DNA of 64,000 nucleotides from Blastomussa wellsi. Its lineage: Eukaryota; Cnidaria; Anthozoa; Scleractinia; Plerogyridae. How positions within the stretch are numbered: the stretch's first letter is position 1; each line of letters opens with the position of its first letter. Both the position numbers and the translations under genes were made by a program. A model generated the notes under the pieces. It was not told where the DNA came from. It worked only from the letters and a program-made list of their open reading frames with translations, and did not search any database. Where the stretch lies: the NCBI GenBank assembly GCA_947652115.1, contig OX393564.1, positions 20,700,990-20,764,989 on the forward strand, in the 5' to 3' direction. This document shows positions 38,601 through 50,600 of the stretch, in pieces.

Positions 38601-41600
38601 TATCATCTAAAATTTATTTTTTTCTTCCTTATTTTAATTTTTGTGTTTCCTATATTGAAAGGGAAATTCAGCCTGTTACAAAAAATGACTCAACACATTG
38701 AATGTATTACTAACCATAACTTGAAAAGGTTAGTTTCACAATCCACCGTAAGGAAAAAGATGGTGATTGGTTCATTTACCTATAATTCTTTGTGCACGAA
38801 AACCCTATACGAGCGTATAAAAACACATAGAAAAGTTGCAAGTCAATCAAACTCAGCAAGAGCAATGTTGTTAGTACAAGGAACGACTTCTGTTAAACCA
38901 TACAGTACCTTTCTATATGCCCAGTGGGCTTTGTTTGGTTCGCAAGGTATTGTGGTAAAATTTACAGCCGCCATCTTTTTTTCTTACGGTGGATTCTTAC
39001 TGTATCGATTTATTCTAAACTACATATTTGCAGACCACTCTTCCACTTACCAACAACTTTGATGAGAAACGATCTTGCAATGAACTCCCCATGCCTATCA
39101 GAACAATTTAACACGATACTAAACTCCTTTGTAGACGGTAATTCATCTGATTCATAATCTGTTGCAGTTGGCCCTACAACCAGGTTTGTACCAACGACTT
39201 TGACTCGCCCACCAGAACTGTCAGAGAGTCTACAAGAGGGAAGGTCCCTGTCCTGGTCTGTGAGTATTATGGAGCTGATCAACACTCTTTCGGCACTGTT
39301 CTCGTCCAGTAATGGTGTGGGATCTAGAGTCAGGTTGCTGGGTGGATCATTTACATCTGTTGATAACACACATAATGATTTATAATATGCTCAGGGAGAG
39401 AGAGGGCACCTCCTCTTCTGTCTAAACAGAACCACACCAGTAGACGGGGTACAGTTTACAGGTTCTAACACAGGGTATAAAGGTGAGAAAATAATGCCCG
39501 CTTGAGGTCTAGAAAAGCTGTTAGTGGATGCCTGAGCCTTTGGGAGAGGACATTCAGCTGCTTTTCTAGACCCCATTATTTTCTTATGTGACACTGGGAA
39601 ACCCATCTTATAGCTGGTTTACAATATAGCATTAACAATTCCTAAAAAATCACCAAATTTACGTGTGCAGGCAGCCTCCCTTTTTGTATTTCTAGCACTT
39701 GTCCACTTTTTCGTCTCCCCAGTCACCTGAACTTATTTCATAAAAAGACAACACCATTGTTTCAATTCGCAATGCAACATAAACTAAATCCGGAGTACCG
39801 GGCTTCCACTCCACTATAGTTTTTGCCCCTGTTCTATTAAGATTCCATGGCGAGCATACAGTGCTACATTCTTCCTGCTTACAAGATGGCTGATGCAGGA
39901 CTGACATGGTATAAAGAAGACACAGCAAACAAGTGCCCAAAACAAGACTTTATTTCAATAAATTTACTCATTATAGTGACACCAGTACTCAAGGTAGTCA
40001 AGAGTTTATTCAAACTTTTCATTTAAACGGTTAGCCTACTATGCCCTTTGGTTAGCCTACTAAGCAATCCGGTTAGCCTACAAAGCACTCCGGTTAGCCT
40101 GTTTACGGGTCAGGGTTAAGGGTTAGCCTGTTTACGGTTAGCTATTAATAATTGTAAGGTTAACACAATTTGGTTAAAAGTTGTCATTAGCTGTTCTTGT
40201 CATGTGTTTGGCCCGGGTTCGACTCCCCCGTATCTTCTTATCATAGTTGTCTTTTTTCCTTCTTTCACATTCAAATGATAGAAATTAATCTAAGTGTCTG
40301 CTAGCTGGGAGATGCGCTGTCCCTAACGGCATGTTGAACGTTTCTCTTGCATCCGACAACTTGGAAGTTTGAAATCGCCCTATAATGCTTTGCAAACCTT
40401 ACAATATGTCGTGTATGCCTATGGATTGTATTTTGTAATGCAATTTGGCGACCAAAAATTTGAATTTGGCGACTAAAGGATTTTTTTTATTTCGAACCCT
40501 GTATGGGTGCACTTAACATTCAGTGATGATTCCACTCATTGTTTTGATTTCTATATATCTACCAAAATAAAATGGTTGTTGTTGTTATAACAGCAAGACA
40601 AAACTCACCATTAATAGTTATCTTGAAAGTCTTTTCCATAAAGAGTCCTCCATCATCTGTAGCCCTTACAATGACTAAGATTGTTGGATTTGTCTCATGA
40701 TCCAATGGGCCATTTACTAACAGTGCTTTGTTGTCCGTTCCACCAATTTTGAAAGAAACACCAACAGGGCCCACAATGCTATAGGTGTGGACACCTCCAT
40801 GTTGGTCTGGATCGTCTGATGAAAGCCAACCCACGGGGGTATCCAGGGGAGTATTCTCATCAACAGCTGTGCTAGACAGTGTCAAGTTGACAGGAGGCTC
40901 GTTGACATCTGAAGAATAAGAAACAAGTTAACTAGCTGAGATCACTCCACACAGAGAACATACAACTGTAACAAAAGGGACAGATCAATGGAAAGGTGGT
41001 CAGCAGAAGAACGAAAGAAGAAAGGAAGGTAGGAAGAAAAGAAGGGAGGGAAGAGAGAGATGGAGGGAGGAAGGGGGGATAAGCAAAGAAAGAAAGGGGG
41101 AAGGGGAGTGAGGGCGGGAGAATGACCAAAAGAATGAAGGAGGAAGAGGAGGGAGTGAGAAAGGAAGGAGGAAAGGGAGGGTGTGAGGAACGAAGGAGCA
41201 GTGGGAGGGAGGAATGAAGGAACAAAGGAAGGAGGAATGAAGGAAGGAAGGGAAGGAAGAGAAAAGGGAGAGTGGGAGGGTGAGAGGAAGGAATGAAGGA
41301 GGGGAGGGAGGGAGGAAAGAAGAAAGGGAGAGGATGGAGGGGGGAAGGAAAGGGAGGGAGGAAGGAGATGGAGGATGGGAGGGAGAGAGGGAGGAATGAA
41401 GGAGGGGTGGAAGGGAGGAAAGAAGAAAGGGAGAGGAGGGAGGGGGAAGGAAAGGTTGGAATGAAGGAGGGGTGGGAGGGAGGAAAGGGAGAGTGGTAGA
41501 GAGAGATTGCGGAACGAAAGAGGGGGTGGGATGGAGAGAGGGAGGAATGAAGGAGGGGGTGGGAGGGAGAGAGGGAGGAATGAAGGAGGTCGTTTCCCAA

Positions 41601-44600
41601 AATTTCTGTTCCCTCTCACATCTAATACTGTAAGTATCATACGATACTTACAGTTATTACGAAAAGTACGCGATTATATATTCATATCCCCGTTAAATCC
41701 ATGAAATCCATGTCTCCCGTCCTTTTTATAGAACTCTTTATGTTTGAAACTTCCAGTGCTAGTCGAATGATTGACTGTAATAGATTATCAACATCAAAAC
41801 ATCTACAAAATGGACGGAATAAATGGACTTCATGGATTTAACGGGGATATGAATATATAATCACTTACTTCTCTAAAATACTGTAAGTAATAATATGAAT
41901 GATAGTAATATTATTAATAATAAAAGTACTTACAGTAATAATGAGAAGTTTCTAATTATATATTCATATCCCCGTTATATCCATGAAATCCATGTCTCCC
42001 GTCCTTTTTATAGAACTCTTTATGTTTGAAACTTCCAGTGCTAGTCGAATGATTGACTGTAATAGATTATCAACATCAAAACATCTACAAAATGGACGGA
42101 ATAAATGGACTTCATGGATTTAACGGGGATATGAATATATAATCACTTACTTCTCTAAAATACTGTAAGTAATAATATGAATGATAGTAATATTATTAAT
42201 AATAAAATTACTTACAGTAATAATGAGAAGTTTCTAATTATATATTCATATCCCCGTTATATCCATGAAATCCATGTCTCCCGTCCTTTTTATAGAACTC
42301 TTTATGTTTGAAACTTCCAGTGCTAGTCGAATGATTGACTGTAATAGATTATCAACATCAAAACATCTACAAAATGGACGGAACAAATGGATTTCATGGA
42401 TTTAACGGGGATATGAATAAACAATCCTTGCTGTAATTGCTTTACTTTTTTTCATTTTTCTGCATGCACTTTTTTCTGTACAGTTTTATATTTTCTTGCC
42501 ATTCCGACTCATTTCCCTCATAACGTGATGCACTGGCCATGGAATGAAAACTTTGAAACTGTACTCTGCTGCTTTAAGCATTAGTAAGGCGGATGTTCAA
42601 GTCAGATCAACGACTTAACCTCCGAAACAATGACAAAAGCCGAATTCAAAGCACATCTTCTGCCCCGTTTATTTTCTACTGAAAATCAGCACCAAATTCT
42701 TATCATTTTTCACCGGGATGTTACAGTAATATGCGGACGAAAATCGCGAGAATTAAGCAATTGAATCGCTTTCAGATCAAGTCAACGGCACTCACACCCA
42801 CGTTTGTGTCGTGTTATGCAATGGATGTCACCGCAATTTCCAAAATAAAGCTGCCACAAAAAGGAACAATCATATTCGGACCAAATCAACGCCCCATTCT
42901 GCTCAATATAAATTTAAATTGTGATGCTACAGTAATATGCCAAATAAAGCTGCGAAAAGTTTAGAACAATCGTGACGCTAAATTGGGTCTAATTGTTTTC
43001 CAGTCAAATGCCCAACATCTGCAAATGGTTATCAATAGGCTTCTTCATATCAAATCAACAGCAATTTGTGCCCCTTTTACACTAAAAAGCGAGAAACAAC
43101 CAGCGCTTAATTGTTTAACACTCAACTTGAAATAAGTAGGATTAATGAAGCTTAGAAATTTCATACCCCGTAGGAACCACAGAAAATGTTGAGAGACAAA
43201 AACTGAAGGCTTTTCTACGCACATTTCGGACCTCATATTTATTCCTATGAGTTTCACATGTACTAGTTGGCTATTTAAGCAGCAATGTCGCATAGCATTT
43301 CGAGACACAATTTTGCAGAGAATATGCGTCGTGCAAAGCAGCCAAGCAAGCAGTTAAACAGTGAAGCCATAAGAGGAGCCGTTTTGTGCTACATGAGCCC
43401 TGTAGTGTCTGGCCAATGCAGTATTATCAGTGCAAAATGTGTCTGGAACGTTAAAGAAAAAGACTTGTCGAAAGCATGGTATGCTATTTGCAAGAAACGA
43501 GATTTGTGTGACCAAGCAATTTCAGGTTAGTCTCGTTTGTCGATAATGAAATTTGTAAAATAATCGACTGGAGCTAACAGGTTTTTTTTTATTTTTCTCA
43601 AGGTATAACCAATGCAGCCTTCTTTTTTAGCGCCATATCAACCCAAGAAAAGAAAAAAGGCAGTATAAACGAGGAAAGCGAGAATAGTGAAGATGATGAA
43701 GAAACTTCACCGCGGATTCCAAGCACGTCATCTCAGAAAGTAGTTGATGGCAATCCAACTTGCGTTAACAAATCACTTTGGCCCGCTATTACCTATTGGC
43801 TTGCATTAACTACACCAAATGGCGCCCCTGTAAATCCGCTGGTGGTCCATCGGGCTCTGCTTGATTGTGGAGTAGGAGTCACGGCCCATCAGGTAAACCA
43901 ACAACTAGAACATTGGATATTGGATAGTTTTTGCCTGTGATGTTCCTTCTTTGTTGCGAATTGGAGCTGGAATTTAAATGCTGGTAAACTATAGGCGAGC
44001 AAAACTTTCGCGTTGTAAGTTACTGTTAAAATCAACAGATGCATTTAACGCGATTCTTTTCACGCACTGAATTACATTTTTCTGTTTGTTGCTTGAGTCA
44101 AGGTTCAGTTTCAAGATGGTAAGGAATGCCTCGCAATCAAGGAATTGTACAAAGTCTTGAAGGACCATCGAAATCCTTTCATGCAAGAAATCGTGACAAC
44201 ATCTTACCAATACAGCTATCAGGATGAATTTCGCCATCTGCTTGGAATGTCACCACTCAGCTCCCAGCAATTAGATGATTGCGGAACAGAAAACGTCCTG
44301 CGCGTCACTTTAATAAATACCAGCTTCCAGCAAACGTTGACGAGCGCAGTAGAAAAGATGATCGAGGCCAAATTACAACTGGACAGGTTCGGTTTCAACC
44401 TATCTGAAACACCTGAAACATCTGGAATTGAGAAGAAACACCTATCAGACAAGTTGACAATCCTCATAAATGACATCACGATTGCCATGAAGAAGCTAGA
44501 CTACGCAAGCTACAGAGGAAAAGTGTACAAAAGAGACCCGAGATCTAGGTACACTTACTCATACAAGTGTGATGCCAGAGCATTCATAAACACCCTCGCA

Positions 44601-47600
44601 ACAAACGAGCACTTTAAATCCCGACTCGTCCGAGAAATGAAAAAGGTTATCGAAATGTTATCAGATCCACTCTGTGAGCTGTTTGAGCCACTAGTCATAG
44701 ATTACAATCTCATAGAAGTCAATGACGCTGTCTGCTGGTCGCTAAAAGAGCGTGCATTTGTGGAAAATGCCATCGATGACAGTCAAATAGGCAAGATTTC
44801 CCCCAGGGCGTTCTCAGCATATGACTCCACAAAAAGAGCCGACCCAAGTTATTTCCGAGAAATACTGGCAAACAGTTTGTCGCAAAGCCAAGTGTCAACC
44901 TTCTGCGATGATTTTCTCAAGCTGTTGAATTACAATAAGAAGCAGCACAAGGACATGGTACCTTGCCTTGTGGGAGAAGCCAACAGTGGGAAGACGAGCC
45001 TGTTCTTTCCAATCCAGGGCCTCGTACACCATGGTAACATTGCGACGGTGACGAAGCAACGAGCTTTTAACAAGGCCATGATCAACCCATTTACTGAAGT
45101 CATATTCATCGACGAAGCGGACGAGAACACTTTGGACATTTCAGACTGGAAGCTTCTCACACAGGGGGGTTATGCCGCCCATGATGTTAAATACCAAACC
45201 GCAAGGGCGTTCATCAACAGATGCCCAATGCTGATCACAGCACAGCGTAAGCTGCAGTTTGGAGCGGTTCACCAACCCGCAATGGATAAACGTCTGCGCA
45301 CCTACCAGTTCAAGAGGCTTGAAAATCCAAAGAAGAAAGCCGTAGCTTGGTTGAGAAAGCACCCCATGGAATGCGTGGTGTGGGCTGCAGAACAAGCAAA
45401 GTGCTGTAAACCTGATAGCGATGGTGATGACACCGACAGTGACGGGGAGAATGAAAAAGACCAAGAGGGCAATTTGCAGCAGGAAGAAAAACAAGAACTG
45501 AAAGCACTCTCACTCACTGATCCGCCAGTCAAAGATGACGAATCTGGGGAGGCTGAACTAAGTGAAGAAGATGATGTTGGCACCGGACAGTCCGACGATG
45601 AAGACTTGGAGCCTGCTAATGCCACACCAAGCAACGATTTGAGGGCAGCCCTAAGCAGCGCATATCCAGGAAGTCTCCGATACAGGCAGGTGGAGCACAT
45701 GCTCCGAGAGCAGGAGCAAAGGGTAGCATCTCGAAAACACCTTGCAGAAAAGCAACACCAGTTGCGAAAAGCATCGCTCAGAGAGAGAGGGGTAAGCACT
45801 CAGACTGCCGATTTGCTGCCCATGGAGCCAGACGAAGCAATGCCCACGCCCATTCGCACTGAGTTGCAGAGGCATTGCGACAGACGAAATGCACAAGAAG
45901 ATCAAGATCGACGCGAGAAAGCTCGTCAAACATTCGCAGGAGCTTGGCTAAGGGAAACAGAAAAGGAGCTACACGACTGTGTCGCAAAATGCCACCGCAC
46001 TCGGGATCCTTTTCTCAGTGCCAATATGCAGGCTTATAGAGAAATACTGTGCGACAAACTCAAGAAACACCACCAGGCATTGGGAACTTACAACACGGAA
46101 GAGGCCATACAAGAGCGGAGAAGGGTGAGCATTCAGCTTGGAATTCTACACGAGCACGACCAAAACTGGGTGACGGACGTCGCGGAACCACTGCCGCAAA
46201 CTGAAGAGGGCATCCAAGCCGGGCGAGACAGTAGTGCAGATGGCGACATGGACAGTGAAGAGGAGGAACGCCGGCTGTTCATTACTCCATGTCCCCCGGA
46301 GAGTGCTCGAACATCACCGCCACCGAAAGACGACTGCAGCATTTCCGATGAGCTGCTACGCATGCATAGTACCCGCAAACGCCAGTCAAGTCAGCAGGAA
46401 CCATCAGACCGAAAGAGACCAAAGAACACTATAACTAGATACTTTAAGAGTCAAAACTAAACTAGTGGACTTAGATTTTTGAGTCAAAAATTGTTTTAAT
46501 TTTTTTTTCTAAATATTTTGAATTATAGATGGATTAGTATATACGTAACCAGGAAAACAACGCAAGAGGTAATAGTGAACCCCAATAAAAAGAAGTCATT
46601 TTTGTGTACAACTATGCTTACATGTTCTTTCTCCGATTTATTTGCAAGTGTCTTATTAAAAGCGAGGACATTTCCAGCCCTTTTCTTTAGAGGGTTCCAA
46701 CAGTGTATTCCAATGAGGTGTTATTTACTTCAAAAGTCCACCAAATCGTACTAGGGCGCTTTCAACTAGCAAAGTTCATTGAATTAACCATCTTGGCGTT
46801 TTTTGAAACAAGTCAACCTAGTGCGGTCAATTCAGAGAAGCAAATTTGAGTCCAGCTCTTTTCTTTAGAGAATCGGCCGTTCTTCCCTCTTGAAACTTAA
46901 AATCGGAATCTCTCAGAATGGCCGTCCACTGTCCATATCCGTACTTGTTAATTCCTTTCTTGAGAAAATCGTCCTCTTCTGCGGAGAATTTCATCACCCG
47001 AAAAAGTTTCCTCTGAGGTCGCAAGTTCTCAGTTGGAATGGAACCCTTTTCAGGTGGAGACAAGCTTGCCTTTTCCATAGTTGCAATTGACAGTGTCGAG
47101 CTTGAAGTTGAACTACCAATCCTCGCCTGTACATCTTCCTCCACCTCTGAACCCTTGCTACCTTGAAGCTTTTGTAGACACTCGTGAGCCTTCACAGCAA
47201 CTTCGCGCGATCTCTGCTTTTGATAGTGAACTTTGGCAACGGCTGAACTGTGTTTTTGGTCTTCTGACAAAATTCTTTGCTCTTTGCTGGTGAGCTTATC
47301 CAGGCTTTGAGTTTCGACAATTTGACGATAGCGCGTCGGATGAATGTACTTTCCAATTGCATCGAACACGAGTTTACTCATGACGTCGCCCAATTTGCTG
47401 TGTTGGCCTCCATTTCTCGTGACCAGAACGAACTGGCACTGGGGTTTAAGTAGCGGCCTTACGAAATTGACGTAACTATCGAGCACGTTCATGCTTGCAT
47501 CGGTCAGAATCAATGAATCAAATCCATACTTGCTAGCCGTCTTGAACTGTTTCTGGTCAATGAATCCCCCGTTCTCCTTCGCTGTTTTAACCATGTCCAC

Positions 47601-50600
47601 TGTCAAGTACTGATAAGTCATAGGCCGAGATCCCTTCACCTTGATGAACAAATATACTGCCACAAATTTCGTGGCAAATGTTAAGTCCGAGGAATTAACT
47701 TCACCTGGAGTAGTTTTGCACGTCTTCACGGTGTTTTCGTAACGCGGCAAATGAAATGTCACCACTTCTAGCAGTTCTTCCATGGTTGCCCAGTGACCCT
47801 TGGCATCCAGAGTTTCGATGTCTAGATCTTGCGTCCATTGCAGTCTCATCATCTTTGCCACTGTCTTGCGCACTCTTTTGAGGTACAACTCCGTTGAGGA
47901 TAAGTTCCGAAGAACTGCGTCTGATGCGCCATTTATTTTTTGGAAGTCGATTAATTCAGAGATGGCATCAATGTAGCCCAATCGTCCACCGTGTCCGAGC
48001 TTGCATTCATCTTGCAAGTAGTCGATAAACTCGAACAACAGACTATGAGAACACAGGCTGAAGTTCACCACTTCAAAGCTCAATTCCTCTTCATCTTCGC
48101 AGCAAAATTTGAGAAATTTGAAACACCTCTTGACTATCTGCTGGGCCGCATGATCTTTCTTGCAACCACCACCACTTCCAGTCAACCATTTCGTGAATGA
48201 TTCGCCAATCTGGCAGGAAGTCGAAAATGAAGGCAATATTCGCCCAGTCTGGATTGTCATTTTACTCGATTTACCACCATCGGAATCTGCCTTGGAACTT
48301 GTGACGAGTCCTTCCAGGTCAGGTTTTTGGTCAAAATAAATGAACCAACTGTGCTTGGTGTTAACATGTTTTCTGCACCCTCTCTGACTTTGAAATCCAT
48401 CATGGTCACACTCTTGTATTGGACAATGATAAAGATCGTCGGTTTCATCCTTTTCCAAGTGAAGCCGTTTCGGTTTTGGCGATGCTCCAGTGATGTCTGA
48501 CCAATCGACTTTGAACTTCTTGCTCATTTTGCCCTTTGAAAAACATTTCTCCAAGACGATCGCCTTTATATCTTAGCCAAAAGCAAGGAACCAATGACAG
48601 CTAAAGGAACTCTATGTATGCTTAAACTTGCCTAACACATGCCCTCACTTGCCTGCCCTTATTACTGTTGTGCAAAATTCATGACAGGATATGCCAACAA
48701 TATTCTATTCAACTTGCCCAAACAGGTCTGTGAGCGCTCTAATGCATTCAAAAGGACAACTTCATTTAGGAACGTAGAGGTCCATAAACAAATAGAATTT
48801 CGGAACAAACCAGGCCTTAATAAAAGCGGACCCAAACAGTCCTAAATTATCAATTTGGGATCAAAGCGTTCCATTCAAAGATAGGAACTCGGAACAAAAC
48901 AGTCCTAAATCATCAACGTGGGAACAATTTGTTCCATTCACAGATAGGAACTCGGAACAAAACAGTCCTAAATCATCAATTTGGGAACAATTTGTTCCAT
49001 TCACAGATAGGAACTCGGAACAAAACAGTCCTAAATCATCAATTTGGGAACAATTTGTTCCATTCACAGATAGGAACTCGGAACAAAACAGGTTTAAATC
49101 ATCAATTTGGAAACAATTTGTTCCATTCACAGATAGGAACTCGGAACAAAACAGTCCTAAATCATCAATTTGGGAACAATTTGTTCCATTCACAGATAGG
49201 AACTCGGAACAAAACAGTCCTAAATCATCAATTTGGGAACAATTTGTTCCATTCACTGATCGGAACTCGGAACAAAACAGTCCTAAATCATCAACTTGGG
49301 AACAATTTGTTCCATTCACAGATAGGAACTCGGAACAAAACAGTCCTGAATCATCAACGTGGGAACAATTTGTTCCATTCACAGATAGGAACTCGGAACA
49401 AAACAGTCCTAAATCATCAATTTGGGAACAATTTGTTCCATTCACAGATCGGAACTCGGAACAAAACAGTCCTAAATCATCAATTTGGGAACAATTTGTT
49501 CCATTCACAGATAGGAACTCGGAACAAAACAGTCCTAAATCATCAATTTGGGAACAATTTGTTCCATTCACAGATAGGAACTCGGAACAAAACAGTCCTA
49601 AATCATCAATTTGGGAACAATTTGTTCCATTCACAGATAGGAACTCGGAACAAAACAGTCCTAAATCATCAATTTGGGAACAATTTGTTCCATTCACAGA
49701 TAGGAACTCGGAACAAAACAGTCCTAAATCATCAATTTGGGAACAATTTGTTCCAATCACTGATCGGAACTCGGAACAAAACGGTCCTAAATCATCAACT
49801 TGGGAACAATTTGTTCCATTCACAGATAGGAACTCGGAACAAAACAGTCCTAAATCATCAATTTGGGAACAATTTGTTCCATTCACTGATCGGAACTCGG
49901 AACAAAACAGTCCTAAATCATCAACTTGGGAACAATTTGTTCCATTCACAGATAGGAACTCGGAACAAAACAGTCCTAAATCATCAATTTGGGAACAATT
50001 TGTTCCATTCACTGATCGGAACTCGGAACAAAACAGTCCTAAATCATCAACTTGGGAACAATTTGTTCCATTCACAGATAGGAACTCGGAACAAAACAGT
50101 CCTAAATCATCAATTTGGGAACAATTTGTTCCATTCACCGTTGTGAACTCGGAACAAAATGTTCTCGTTTTCCTTGAAAGAGAACATTTTGATCCTAAAC
50201 TGTAAAAAAGCTGGTCCTCTTAAGGTCAATAGGAACCCAAAAATAAGGAACAATCGATACTCGAGGAACGTTCCTTTATAAACAGTGGAACAGTCAGCAA
50301 AAGTTAAAATCAGTTAAAAACAGGGCACAAATTTAAAGGAAATGTCAAAAAAACGGTCAGATAAGCGCTTAGGTGAAATTAAAGAAATCTTCAAATCCTT
50401 GTTAACTTTATTGCGCTCAAAAGCAGTAAAAGAAGCAATGAAAAATTTTGGGAAATGTATATGGTCGTTTCCCAAAATTTCTGTTCCCTCTCACATCTAA
50501 TACTGTAAGTATCATACGATACTTACAGTAATTACGAAAAGTACGCGATTATATATTCATATCCCCGTTAAATCCATAAAATCCATGTCTCCCGTCCTTT

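Larger units (their letters stand above)
41589..50463 (+). mobile_element. Tyrosine recombinase / SF3 helicase element, copy 1 (apparently intact)
   Basis: About 8.9 kb. Left to right: 13-bp arm TTTCCCAAAATTT, a 28-bp palindrome, three 282-bp fold-back units, a plus-strand spliced SF3 helicase gene, a convergent minus-strand tyrosine recombinase gene, an array of about twenty 63-bp repeats, and the arm AAATTTTGGGAAA. The next copy begins immediately in the same orientation. Both reading frames are uninterrupted and the recombinase keeps its catalytic residues. The combination is not one I know from Cryptons (recombinase only), DIRS-like elements (with reverse transcriptase), Starships or Polintons. 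Boundaries were set by comparing the outer junctions with the copy-copy junction and are good to a few bases. Confidence 0.85.

Noticed and set aside
40190..40235. tRNA gene
   Set aside because: GGTTCGACTCC is a perfect B-box word, but no A box, anticodon arm or acceptor pairing could be built upstream. At most a tRNA-derived repeat remnant.
40932..41640. Pro/Ser/Leu-rich open frames of 222 and 232 codons
   Set aside because: They are the complement of a purine-rich simple-sequence tract; composition alone keeps them open.
42731..42964. 77-codon gene in the element leader
   Set aside because: It is kept in copy 2, but the copies are nearly identical there so conservation says little. No domain is recognised and repeat words occur inside it.
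48861..50146. Open frames of 425 and 405 codons with perfect 21-residue repeats on opposite strands
   Set aside because: The 63-bp unit is divisible by three and lacks stops in these frames, so long frames on both strands are automatic. There is no unique start region, domain or splice context.
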